A stretch of DNA of 22,199 nt from NCBI GenBank assembly GCA_041476545.1, contig JBGOTP010000034.1:1-22199 (forward strand). The letters run 5' to 3'. The notes below the pieces were generated by a model. It did no database searches, was not told the DNA's origin, and saw only the letters and a program-made list of their open reading frames with translations. Source of the DNA: JBGOTP01 sp041476545 (GTDB lineage Bacteria; Acidobacteriota; Vicinamibacteria; Vicinamibacterales; CAVVIG01). Position numbers and translations under genes: made by a program. Of the stretch, positions 14,692 to 22,026 are shown one piece after another. Each line of letters opens with the position of its first letter. Positions within the stretch are counted from its first letter, which is position 1.

Positions 14692-14841
14692 CGACAGCAA
14701 CATGCGTCGCGTACTAAAGGTGCCCACAGCGTCGCCGCCACACTGCAAGAGGCGGGACTCATTCAGTATAAGCATGGACACGTCACGGTCAGAGACCGTC
14801 CCGGTCGCGAACACGCGATCTTTTTGCGCGGTCACTGTTAG
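14692..14841 (+). pseudogene. Remnant of a Crp/Fnr-family C-terminal HTH
   Basis: In this frame the translation contains HSVAATLQEAGLIQYKHG followed by HVTVRDRPGREHAIF and a stop. This closely resembles the recognition helix and wing end of Crp/Fnr regulators (pattern S-V-x-x-A-x-x-L-Q-x-A-G-L-I-x-Y-x-x-G-x-x-x-V-x-D-R). The best match begins near 14728. A stop codon lies upstream at 14689-14691 and there is no cyclic-nucleotide domain or start codon, so it cannot make a working regulator. The frame is short and the match is by eye. Confidence 0.5.
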
Positions 14842-14967
14842 CGACCTGACAGAACCACCTCTCAAATCCCGGTAACGTCTAGCCTTCACCTTATGCGGGT
14901 TCTAGCCCTGCTCCGGGCGGGCGCTCGGGAAGCACGGCCTCGGGGAAACGCGGTGGGGAATTTCGCA

Positions 14968-15279
14968 ATGAGAAGCGCGACGGAACGGTCCGGTACGATC
15001 GAGTCTAGAACGACCGCGGCGCTTCACATTTCTGAAACGGCGTCTCTGCGAGAAATCCGCAACGCCGCCGGTCTGGCCCTTGGCCTCACGCGTTTCGAAT
15101 TGCAGCTTGTCTCGGATCTACTGAGCGGCCTCGAGGACGGCGAGATTGCGGGCCGTGCTTCGGCGAACGAGACGGCGTTGGCCCGGCACGTCACGAGAGT
15201 ATTCGAGAAACTTGGCGTGCACGATCATTTGGAACTCGCGTTGCTCTTGATTCACCGTGGCTTTCTGACGCTTCCCTAG
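14968..15279 (+). CDS. Stand-alone LuxR-type HTH protein
   Basis: A 103-residue protein whose C-terminal 60 residues fit the LuxR/GerE DNA-binding domain: LTRFELQLVSDLLSGLEDGE (helices 1-2), then a recognition region ANETALARHVTRVFEKLGVH and the closing HLELALLLIHRG. The usual E-I-A-x-x-L-x-I-S-x-x-T-V signature is partly degenerate. There is no receiver or autoinducer domain, so it is not an obvious response regulator. ATG 14968 is preferred; 14893 would add 25 Arg/Ala-rich residues without a better ribosome site. Possibly a weakly conserved orphan regulator; the target is unknown. Confidence 0.7.
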   Translation: MRSATERSGTIESRTTAALHISETASLREIRNAAGLALGLTRFELQLVSDLLSGLEDGEIAGRASANETALARHVTRVFEKLGVHDHLELALLLIHRGFLTLP

Positions 15280-15349
15280 CGCTGGATGTGCGCCAAGAGA
15301 CACTGCGAGTAGGTGACGTCCGACGGCGCCCTGGCGCGTGGGTCATGTA

Positions 15350-15592
15350 ATGCCGAACCGCACCACTCCTGAAGATGGGGACATTGTCGTCCGCGATGAA
15401 ATCCGTGGACACACGCAGGCGTATGTCCTTCATATCACTCCCGGCCCTGCTCTATACAAGTTCCAGAGGCGCGAAGAGGGCATTGCCCACGCCCTTGCGC
15501 TTGCGGACCGCGATCGCGTGCGCGCGTGGCTCACTGATGATGGATACACCTTCGTGCTGCTTGAAGACTTTCGCGTGGTGAAGTCTGCCTAA
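15350..15592 (+). CDS. Hypothetical protein, 80 aa
   Basis: Starts MPNRTTPEDGDIVVRDEIRG. It has the shape of a small alpha/beta domain: strands in DIVVRDEIRG and AYVLHITPGP, a helix in REEGIAHALALADRDRVRAW, and a final strand YTFVLLEDFRVV. This is loosely like DUF2188-type small proteins, but I do not claim that family. A GTG at 15338 is an alternative start. No clear Shine-Dalgarno precedes either. It ends 13 nt before the DUF2934-type frame. Confidence 0.6.
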   Translation: MPNRTTPEDGDIVVRDEIRGHTQAYVLHITPGPALYKFQRREEGIAHALALADRDRVRAWLTDDGYTFVLLEDFRVVKSA

Positions 15593-15605
15593 AACGAGCG
15601 AGGGC

Positions 15606-15878
15606 GTGCGATGGCAGGAGCGAAGACAGCCAAGAGACCCGCCCCGACGACGGCCCGTCACGCAGGCGGTGACCGTCAACAGCGACATTGCCAGTCGAGC
15701 CTATGAGCTTCATCTGACTCGGGGCGGCGAACACGGACACGACCTCGAGGACTGGCTGCAGGCGGAACGCGAACTGCGAGCGCGCAGTGTGACGGAGGGT
15801 CGTGACGGCGCGGCGAGAATTATCGAAATCCCCCTGTCAAGGCGATCCTTATCCCGGCCCATGCTCGAATCGAGATAG
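15606..15878 (+). CDS. DUF2934-type small protein, probably frameshifted
   Basis: The frame contains SDIASRAYELHLTRGGEHGH followed by DLEDWLQAERELR, an excellent match to DUF2934. In this frame the only start is GTG 15606, giving an unlikely Arg-rich N-terminus. An ATG at 15611 in another frame, with AGGG upstream, encodes MAGAKTAKRPAPTTARHAGG, the basic Ala/Pro/Thr-rich N-terminus typical of the family, and stops at TGA after 31 codons. The two frames probably form one gene broken by a single-base indel between about 15650 and 15680. The function of DUF2934 proteins is unknown. Confidence 0.6.
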   Translation: MRWQERRQPRDPPRRRPVTQAVTVNSDIASRAYELHLTRGGEHGHDLEDWLQAERELRARSVTEGRDGAARIIEIPLSRRSLSRPMLESR

Positions 15879-16071
15879 CCTGGAGGTTTCAGCGGATATC
15901 CAACTGAGTGACGGACATCGCACGGAGGCGACACTCAATCCATACCGCGCGAAACCTTGCGGCGCAGAGCAAGCGCCGACCGAGTACGCGCTGCGATGTG
16001 ACCCCGGTGTGACCCGAAATGACGCGGGAGGGACCCAGGTGGCTGAAACGATTGTGTTTTGCTTAGAAATT

Positions 16072-16147
16072 TGGAGCCGGCGACCCGACTTGAACGGGTG
16101 ACCTGCTGATTACGAATCAGCTGCTCTACCAACTGAGCTACGCCGGC
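16072..16147 (-). tRNA. tRNA-Thr (anticodon CGT)
   Basis: Complete cloverleaf on the minus strand. The acceptor stem GCCGGCG pairs with CGCCGGC, the D arm is GCTC-AGTTGGTA-GAGC, the anticodon arm GCTGA-TTCGTAA-TCAGC carries anticodon CGT (reads ACG, Thr), the variable loop is AGGTC and the T arm is ACCCG-TTCAAGT-CGGGT. The discriminator is T and a CCA end is encoded (16072-16074). Length is 76 nt including CCA. A TAGAAT (complement of 16195-16200) about 48 nt upstream may be its -10, without a good -35. Confidence 0.97.
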
Positions 16148-16216
16148 TTGGCGGACAGGAGCGTTCCGGCGGCGCAATGCAACCGGAACTTCATATTCTA
16201 GCAGAGAGAAGCCCGG

Positions 16217-17356
16217 TTATCGCTTCTGTCCCTTCCCGAACTGATCCCCGGCCTTGGACGGCTTGCCGTTGGCGAAATCGATCTCGAGCATCTTCTCGCT
16301 CTCGGCGTTATCCCCGTTCTCGTCCTGCAACGTCGCCACGATCTGCTTTGTCTTCACGTCGATCACGTCGCCCGTCGACGAATACGCGAGGTGGCCGTCG
16401 ATGCCGAAGGTGATCCACCCCGGTTCGTCGCGCACCTTGACGCTCGTTTTCATCACCGGCGGCATCTTGGTGGCATCGAAGACCCGGACATAGTTGTTCG
16501 CGTTGTCCGCCATCCAGATCTCGGTTTCGTCCTGCGTCATGGCGATGCCGTGGCTCGGGATGCCATGCGTCGGCGACCTGCCGGGCACGACGCCAGGCAC
16601 CTCCACGTGGTACAGGATCTTTCCGGTATTCAGATCCGCGACCTCGAAGCCCAGAAAGTCGTTGATGTTGGCGAAGAGCAGCGTCTGCTTCCCGTTGAAC
16701 GTGAACGGCCGCACCATGTTGCCGAAGGGCCCAATCTCTTTCACGATCGTCCGCGTCTTCGCATCGACGACCGACATCGTCTTCGTGTCGCCCTCGGCCT
16801 CGAAATACACATGCGCGCCATCGTCGGAAAACTGGGTGTTGTGAGGCGACCCCGGTTTGTCGATCGACATGAGCCGCTCTCCGGTGGCCGCATCCACGAC
16901 ATTCCACTTGGGCATCCCGAGGGCCGGCGCGTAGATCGTCTTGCCGTCAGGGGAGAGCGCAATGCGATCCGTGCCGCGATTGTCCCAACTCTGCTCCCAC
17001 ACGAGCTTGTCCGTGAGCAAGTCGTACGCGGCCGTCCGTCGGCTCGTCGAGACGTACAACCTCGCCGTCTGCGCGTGGGCGGCGATGCCCTTGATGGCTT
17101 CCTGCTGCGGGGCGCCGTTGCGCCCCAGCGGGGGAGGCCCCCCCTGGAGGGGAATGCGCTTCACGAATTTGTGGCCGGCATTGATGTCGAAGACCAGGAT
17201 GCCGGCGCCGCCGTACTTCACGTTGCTGCCGCCGCCGACGCCCGGCAGGGCCGCGTAGAGAAAGCGCTGCGGCTGTTGGGCCCGGCCCGACGCCGTCCAG
17301 GCAGCGAGCACAACGAGGAGGCCGAATGCGCCTAGGGTCAGTCTGCGAGCGATCAT
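16217..17356 (-). CDS. Secreted YncE-like (YVTN-type) beta-propeller protein
   Basis: A 379-residue protein. A signal peptide spans about residues 1-26 (MIARRLTLGAFGLLVVLAAW, cleavage after GRA). The mature part shows repeated beta-propeller blades, for example GGAGILVFDINAGHKFVKRI, IALSPDGKTIYAP, HGIAMTQDETEIWMADNANN, VRVFDAT and EPGWITFGIDGHLAYSSTGD. YncE-like propellers are periplasmic or exported and often of unknown ligand. The start at 17356 has a GAGGAG Shine-Dalgarno; an upstream in-frame ATG (17398) would bury the signal peptide. It is 52 nt downstream of the cupin gene and probably cotranscribed. No heme or metal motif is seen. Confidence 0.85.
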   Translation of the reverse strand: MIARRLTLGAFGLLVVLAAWTASGRAQQPQRFLYAALPGVGGGSNVKYGGAGILVFDINAGHKFVKRIPLQGGPPPLGRNGAPQQEAIKGIAAHAQTARLYVSTSRRTAAYDLLTDKLVWEQSWDNRGTDRIALSPDGKTIYAPALGMPKWNVVDAATGERLMSIDKPGSPHNTQFSDDGAHVYFEAEGDTKTMSVVDAKTRTIVKEIGPFGNMVRPFTFNGKQTLLFANINDFLGFEVADLNTGKILYHVEVPGVVPGRSPTHGIPSHGIAMTQDETEIWMADNANNYVRVFDATKMPPVMKTSVKVRDEPGWITFGIDGHLAYSSTGDVIDVKTKQIVATLQDENGDNAESEKMLEIDFANGKPSKAGDQFGKGQKR

Positions 17357-17408
17357 GAGCACTCCTCGGGCAGGTCCACTGGCCTGCGTGACATTCACGT
17401 GGTCGTAT

Positions 17409-17798
17409 TCACGTCGGATTGTATTCCCGATCCGCCACCGGCTCCAGCCATTCTGTTTTCACGTTGACGTTGACCGCAAGATGGACGCCTCGGCCGCCAG
17501 GCACAGCGCCGTGCCAGTGTCTTTCGCCAGGGGCGAACACCACGGCATCGCCGGCCGCCACGTCGACCGCGGTCTCGCCCCAGCGCTGGACGCGTACGTG
17601 CCCGTCGATGATGAGGAGCCACTGCGGACCCGAATGCGTATGCCAGTTCGTCCGCCCGCCGGACTCGAACACCACGCGATAGATGTGTACGGTCTCGCCG
17701 TCCTCGGCCGACGCCAGGAGCTTGGTCGTCGCGGAGCCGACAAACGACGTGCGGTCGGCCGGTCGTGCTGCCGTGTCAGTGTCGCGAAATATTTTCAT
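17409..17798 (-). CDS. Cupin-domain protein
   Basis: A 129-residue single-domain cupin. Motif 1 is WHTHSGPQWLLIIDG with metal ligands His53 and His55; the usual Glu is Gln59. Motif 2 is FAPGERHWHGAVP with His94 (and His96). The sequence resembles cupins linked to carboxymuconolactone decarboxylase, but no such gene is present. It may bind a metal ion and a small molecule; the reaction is unknown. Its Shine-Dalgarno GGAG lies inside a perfect 18-bp palindrome (17808-17825), suggesting control at the mRNA or DNA level. It is divergent from uvrA and upstream of the beta-propeller gene on the same strand. Confidence 0.88.
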   Translation of the reverse strand: MKIFRDTDTAARPADRTSFVGSATTKLLASAEDGETVHIYRVVFESGGRTNWHTHSGPQWLLIIDGHVRVQRWGETAVDVAAGDAVVFAPGERHWHGAVPGGRGVHLAVNVNVKTEWLEPVADREYNPT

Positions 17799-17807
17799 AT
17801 CTTCATG

Positions 17808-17825
17808 CTCCGGCGTACGCCGGAG
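17808..17825. promoter_or_regulatory. Perfect 18-bp palindrome between cupin gene and uvrA
   Basis: CTCCGGCGTACGCCGGAG reads the same on both strands. It may be a dimer-binding operator for either divergent gene. In the cupin mRNA it would fold as a 7-bp GC stem with a GTAC loop and would sequester the GGAG that serves as Shine-Dalgarno, 9 nt before the ATG. Toward uvrA it lies just upstream of a possible extended -10 (TGT-TACGAT, 17831-17839). Confidence 0.6.
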
Positions 17826-17879
17826 GGTTATGTTACGATGCTCGTTTACGCCCCGCGCGAATTAGCCGGCATAGGGTCC

Positions 17880-20800
17880 ATGTCCGAGACTGCCAACCAG
17901 GGTTCAGCCGTTCCGCCGGCTCCGCGCGAGGACGCTCCGCTGGTCGTGCTCGGCGCGCGCACGCACAACCTCAAGAATATCGACGTCACTCTCCCGACGG
18001 GCAAGCTGACGATCATCACCGGCGTCAGCGGTTCGGGAAAGTCGTCGCTCGCCTTCGACACGATCTACGCGGAAGGGCAGCGCCGGTACGTCGAGTCGCT
18101 GTCGGCCTACGCGCGTCAGTTTCTGGAGCGGATGGAAAAGCCCGACGTCGACAAGATTGAGGGCATCTCGCCGGCCATCGCCATTCGCCAGAAGAACAGT
18201 ATCAGGAATCCCCGCTCGACCGTCGGCACGACCACGGAAATCCACGACTACATGCGGCTGTTGTTCGCGCGCGTCGGGCGGACGTTCTGTCGCAATTGTG
18301 GTCGCGAGGTCGCGCGCGAAACGGCCGAGGTCGTCGCGCAGCAGTTGGGTGCGCTTGCTGAAGGGACGCGGCTCCTGATCGGGTTCGATCTCCCGATCGT
18401 CGAAGTCGTGCCGCGGACGCAGCCGGAGGATGTCGACGAGTTGAGTGAGGCCAGCGAGGATGGCGAGGGGGCGGAGTCAGGACTGGCACCGGCCCCGGTG
18501 GACGCGGCAGGACCGTCGGATCCGAAAGGCGGCGCCGGCGATCCTGGCGCCACCGCCATTGCGGCGACTGTCCAGGCATTGCGGCGCAAGGGATTCGGCC
18601 GGGTGCTCGTCAACGGCCGCGCAGTCTCACTGGACGATGTGGATCCGGCGTCCTTTGCCGGGACGCCGCTGCTGCAGGTGGTGGTGGACCGCGTGCAGAC
18701 GAGCGGAGAGGATCTGCGTCAGCGTCTGACCGACTCCATCGAGACGGCGTATCGTGAGGGCGCCGGCGCCGCGTGGGCGATTGAAGTCCGGGAGGGGGCC
18801 TCGCAACACGGGGCACAACGCACGTCAGGTGAAGCGGCGACCGCACGCACGCACGTGTTTTCCGAGCGCTTCGAATGCCGCACCTGTGCGATTCCGTACG
18901 AAGTTCCGCAACCGCGGCTCTTCTCCTTCAACAACCCCTTCGGCGCGTGTCAGACCTGCCACGGATTTGGCAACATTGTCGAACTCGACATGCGTCTGGT
19001 CGTGCCGGATCCGTCGAAGTCGATTGCGCAGAACGCCATCGAGCCGTGGAGCAAGCCGCACTACCGCGCGCAGCTCGCGGAACTCAAGCGCGCGGCGAAG
19101 AAGGGGAAGGTACGGCTTGACGTGCCCTGGTCCGATCTGACCGCCGGCGAACAGCGTTTCGTGATTGAGGGGAGAGAGGCTGGCGCCCTGGATGCGGTCG
19201 GTGAAGGTGACGATATTGTCGATACTGACTATCGGGGCATTCGAGGTTTCTTCCGCTGGCTCGAGAAGAAGAAATACAAGGTTCACGTCCGCGTGTTCCT
19301 GAGCCGGTACCGCGGCTACCTGACGTGTCCCGACTGTGGCGGCGCGCGGCTGCGGCGCGAAGCGCGCGACGTGAAGGTGTCCGGACGGACGATCGATCAG
19401 GTCTCGTCGCTGACGGTTCGTGACGTCCAGGCGTTCTTCGGTGTGCTCGATCTCACGGAGAAGGAAACGGTCATCGCCGACAAGGTACTGAAGGAAATCC
19501 GCAAGCGGCTGTCGTTCCTGGGCGACGTCGGACTCGACTATCTCAGCCTCGATCGCCTGTCGTCGACGCTGTCGGGCGGTGAAGCGCAGCGCATCAATCT
19601 CGCGACCTCGCTCGGATCGGCGCTCGTCGGTACACTCTACGTGCTCGACGAGCCGTCGATCGGGCTGCACTCGCGCGACAACCTTCGGCTCATTGACATC
19701 CTCCGGCAGCTCCGCGACCAGGGTAACACCGTGATCGTCGTCGAGCACGACGCCGACATGATCAAGGTCGCCGATCACGTCGTGGATCTTGGTCTGGGCG
19801 CCGGGGAGCAGGGCGGGCGCGTGGTCTTTTCGGGAACGCTCGATGGGCTGATGCTCGAGCCGCGATCGCTGACGTCGAAGTATCTGCGGCAGGAACTGGC
19901 GATTCCCGTGCCGATCACACGGCGGCGTGGCACGGGCCAGAAAATCCGGCTCGCCGGCGCGAGCGAACACAACCTCAAGGACGTCGATGTCGCGATTCCG
20001 CTGAACGTGCTCACGTGTGTGACGGGCGTGAGCGGGTCAGGAAAGTCGACGCTCGTTCACGACGTACTCTACGCCGCCATCAAGCGGGCGAAGGGTGGCT
20101 GGGACAGGCGCGTCGGCACGTTCCGGACGCTTGAAGGCGCCGAGCTCGTCACGGACGTGGTGCTCGTCGATCAGGCGCCGATCGGCCGGACCCCGCGATC
20201 GAATCCGGTCACGTACCTGAAGGCGTTCGATCCCATCCGCGAGCTCTTCGCCGCCACCAAGGATGCGCGCGCGCGCGGCCTCACGGCCAGCCACTTCTCG
20301 TTCAACGTGCCGGGTGGCCGTTGCGAGGCGTGCCAGGGCGAGGGCGAGGTGCGCGTCGACATGCAGTTCCTCGCCGACGTCTTCGTGCCGTGCGAGCATT
20401 GCGACGGCAAGCGCTTTCAGCCTCGAGTGCTCGACGTGCGCTATCGCGGGCGGAGCATCACGCAGGTCCTCGACCTGACGGTGCGGGAAGCCATCACGTT
20501 CTTCAGCAGCTCGCCAAAAGTGCTGCGACGTCTGCAGGTACTCGACGAGATCGGCCTCGGATATCTGCGGCTCGGTCAGCCGGCCACGACACTGTCGGGC
20601 GGGGAGGCGCAGCGCATCAAAATCGCGGCGCACCTGTCGTCGCACAGCGGCGAGCGACTTCTCTATGTCCTCGACGAGCCGACAACCGGGCTGCACTTCG
20701 ATGACATCGCGAAACTGCTGACGGCATTCAGGAAGTTGCTGGATGCCGGCCATACGCTGCTCGTCATCGAGCACAACCTCGATGTCATCAAGACGGCGGA

Positions 20801-20963
20801 CTACATTCTTGATCTCGGTCCGGAGGGTGGCGAGGAGGGCGGCCACATCGTGGCCACCGGCACGCCCGAACAGGTGGCGCAGGTTGAGGCGTCTCATACC
20901 GGACGATATCTGAAGGCCACGCTCGCCCAGGGACGTTCGCATGCGTACGCGTCCGGACGATAG
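17880..20963 (+). CDS. uvrA: Excinuclease ABC subunit A
   Basis: The DNA damage sensor of nucleotide excision repair; a cytosolic ATPase dimer that loads UvrB. The 1027 residues comprise two ABC modules. First Walker A GVSGSGKSS (48-56), signature LSGGEAQRINLA (about 564) and DEPSIGLH. Second Walker A GVSGSGKST (about 716), LSGGEAQRIKIA (about 905) and DEPTTGLH. Zinc motifs CRNCG (about 138), CRTC...CQTCHGFG, CPDCGGARL and CEACQGEGE...CEHC are present. It is longer than the usual 940 or so, mainly through an acidic/Pro/Ala insertion at about 188-223. ATG 17880 is chosen; the open frame runs far upstream but lacks UvrA sequence. No LexA-type box is recognised. Confidence 0.97.
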   Translation: MSETANQGSAVPPAPREDAPLVVLGARTHNLKNIDVTLPTGKLTIITGVSGSGKSSLAFDTIYAEGQRRYVESLSAYARQFLERMEKPDVDKIEGISPAIAIRQKNSIRNPRSTVGTTTEIHDYMRLLFARVGRTFCRNCGREVARETAEVVAQQLGALAEGTRLLIGFDLPIVEVVPRTQPEDVDELSEASEDGEGAESGLAPAPVDAAGPSDPKGGAGDPGATAIAATVQALRRKGFGRVLVNGRAVSLDDVDPASFAGTPLLQVVVDRVQTSGEDLRQRLTDSIETAYREGAGAAWAIEVREGASQHGAQRTSGEAATARTHVFSERFECRTCAIPYEVPQPRLFSFNNPFGACQTCHGFGNIVELDMRLVVPDPSKSIAQNAIEPWSKPHYRAQLAELKRAAKKGKVRLDVPWSDLTAGEQRFVIEGREAGALDAVGEGDDIVDTDYRGIRGFFRWLEKKKYKVHVRVFLSRYRGYLTCPDCGGARLRREARDVKVSGRTIDQVSSLTVRDVQAFFGVLDLTEKETVIADKVLKEIRKRLSFLGDVGLDYLSLDRLSSTLSGGEAQRINLATSLGSALVGTLYVLDEPSIGLHSRDNLRLIDILRQLRDQGNTVIVVEHDADMIKVADHVVDLGLGAGEQGGRVVFSGTLDGLMLEPRSLTSKYLRQELAIPVPITRRRGTGQKIRLAGASEHNLKDVDVAIPLNVLTCVTGVSGSGKSTLVHDVLYAAIKRAKGGWDRRVGTFRTLEGAELVTDVVLVDQAPIGRTPRSNPVTYLKAFDPIRELFAATKDARARGLTASHFSFNVPGGRCEACQGEGEVRVDMQFLADVFVPCEHCDGKRFQPRVLDVRYRGRSITQVLDLTVREAITFFSSSPKVLRRLQVLDEIGLGYLRLGQPATTLSGGEAQRIKIAAHLSSHSGERLLYVLDEPTTGLHFDDIAKLLTAFRKLLDAGHTLLVIEHNLDVIKTADYILDLGPEGGEEGGHIVATGTPEQVAQVEASHTGRYLKATLAQGRSHAYASGR

Positions 20964-20966
20964 AAC

Positions 20967-21079
20967 AGGGCAGGCAGGGCAGGCGGGGCGGGCGAGGGCG
21001 GACAAGGCAGGCAGGGCAGGCAGGGCAGGCAGGGCAGGTGGGGCAGGTGGGGCAGGTGGGGGCAGGTGGGGCAGGTGGG
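20967..21079. repeat. G-rich 9-bp tandem repeat (GGCAGGCAG / GGCAGGTGG)
   Basis: A degenerate first part (20967-21004) is followed by at least eight 9-bp units. Three are GGCAGGCAG and five are GGCAGGTGG, with one extra G at about 21060. The array fills the gap between uvrA and the glycosylase gene and ends 8 nt before the GTG start. The plus strand has many GGG/GGGG runs at short spacing and can form G-quadruplexes. The period of 9 keeps the frame open, so nothing stops translation through it from an upstream ATG at 20941. Confidence 0.9.
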
Positions 21080-21087
21080 AAAGGCGC

Positions 21088-21777
21088 GTGAAACTCTCCC
21101 GGCGGTTCTACGATCGGCCGACGCTTGATGTTGCGCGCGATCTGATCGGGAAAGTTCTCGTCCATCGCCGTCGCGGCGGCAGTACCACCGGCGGTGTGAT
21201 CGTCGAAGTCGAGGCGTACATCGGCGAATCCGATCCCGCCTGCCATGCGGCACCAGGACGAACGCGGCGGAACGCACCCCTCTACGGCCCGCCGGGTCAC
21301 GCGTACGTGTACCTCAATTACGGTATCCACTATCTCGTCAACGTTGTGACAGAAGCGGCGGATTTTCCAGCGGCGGTATTGATTCGCGCGCTGGACCCGC
21401 TCGAGGGCCTCGCCGTGATGCGTCGAAGGCGGGCTCGCGCGATGAAGGGCCGACGCACATCCCAGACCCTTCAGATCGCGACGCACGATCTCTGCCGAGG
21501 ACCGGGAAATCTCACCGTGGCTATGGGCATTACGCTGGCGGATAACGAAGTCGACCTGTCCGGCGCTCGACTGTTCATCGAAGACCGAGGCTTTGCGATC
21601 GGTCCGGTTGCCTGGGGTCCGAGAGTCGGGATCCGCGTGGGAACCGAGCACCCCTGGCGCGCGTGGATGGCGAATCATCCGGCGGTGTCTGGCGCGCGTG
21701 CCTATTCCAGTGAACGTGCTTCTATCGACGCTGATTCATCACGGAGGACACCAAGGACACGAAGGATCAGGTGCTAG
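21088..21777 (+). CDS. 3-methyladenine DNA glycosylase (AAG/MPG family)
   Basis: Base excision repair enzyme that removes alkylated purines. 229 residues of the mammalian-type AAG/MPG fold. Motifs are FYDRPTLDVARDLIGKVLVH (7-26), IVEVEAYIGESDPACHA with the probable catalytic Glu42, YGPPGHAYVYLNYGIHYLVN and LCRGPGNLTVAMGI. The GTG at 21088 is chosen because family sequence begins there; the frame extends upstream through the G-rich tandem repeat. The body normally ends near HPAVSG; the last 15 or so residues (DSSRRTPRTRRIRC) come from a GGACACNAAGGA-type repeat and are likely captured. It sits next to uvrA, another repair gene. Confidence 0.94.
   Translation: MKLSRRFYDRPTLDVARDLIGKVLVHRRRGGSTTGGVIVEVEAYIGESDPACHAAPGRTRRNAPLYGPPGHAYVYLNYGIHYLVNVVTEAADFPAAVLIRALDPLEGLAVMRRRRARAMKGRRTSQTLQIATHDLCRGPGNLTVAMGITLADNEVDLSGARLFIEDRGFAIGPVAWGPRVGIRVGTEHPWRAWMANHPAVSGARAYSSERASIDADSSRRTPRTRRIRC
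21740..21766. repeat. GGACACNAAGGA-type repeat in the glycosylase 3' end
   Basis: CACGGAGGACACCAAGGACACGAAGGA, a tandem of about 9-bp GGACACNAA / CGGAGGACA units. From memory, similar CACGGAGGACACGGAGG elements occur in intergenic DNA of several bacterial groups. Here it is read in frame at the end of the glycosylase gene. Confidence 0.5.
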
Positions 21778-21814
21778 TGTTCACATTTCGGTATGCTCGG
21801 CCCTCGTTGTTTGT

Positions 21815-21858
21815 GGTTGGCTGCGGTGGCAGCAGCTATTACGTGACGGCAGCCAACC
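21815..21858. other. Perfect 10-bp inverted repeat after the glycosylase gene
   Basis: GGTTGGCTGC (21815-21824) and GCAGCCAACC (21849-21858) with a 24-nt loop. It lies 37 nt after the glycosylase stop, within a 249-nt stretch (21778-22026) that holds no gene I can support. There is no T tract, so a classic Rho-independent terminator is not shown; it may be a transcript-end hairpin or a relic of a repeat. Confidence 0.5.
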
Positions 21859-22026
21859 CAGGCTGCGCGTGCGTGAGAGCGGTCCGTGCTAAGCTCCGGC
21901 ATTCGTGACAGATGGTATGAAGTTCGATGCCACCGACGGCTCTGGTTGGCCGCGTGGGAGCCCTGCGGTCTACGTCAATACTTGTTAGGCGGGCTGGATG
22001 TTCGCAGAAGTTTCGGAGAGCACGTG

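Noticed and set aside
17826..17879. LexA box in front of uvrA
   Set aside because: Neither CTGT-N8-ACAG nor GAAC-N4-GTTC patterns are present; the nearby palindrome does not resemble either.
18825..19970. 381-codon minus-strand frame within uvrA
   Set aside because: Antisense to conserved ABC motifs of uvrA; no independent support.
20967..21079. CRISPR-like array
   Set aside because: The units are contiguous 9-bp repeats with no spacers and no cas genes; it is a plain tandem repeat.
21975..22010. GTTAGGC core resembling an integron attC end
   Set aside because: No matching RYYYAAC partner or L'/L'' arms within 150 nt upstream, and no integrase in the window; a chance heptamer is more likely.
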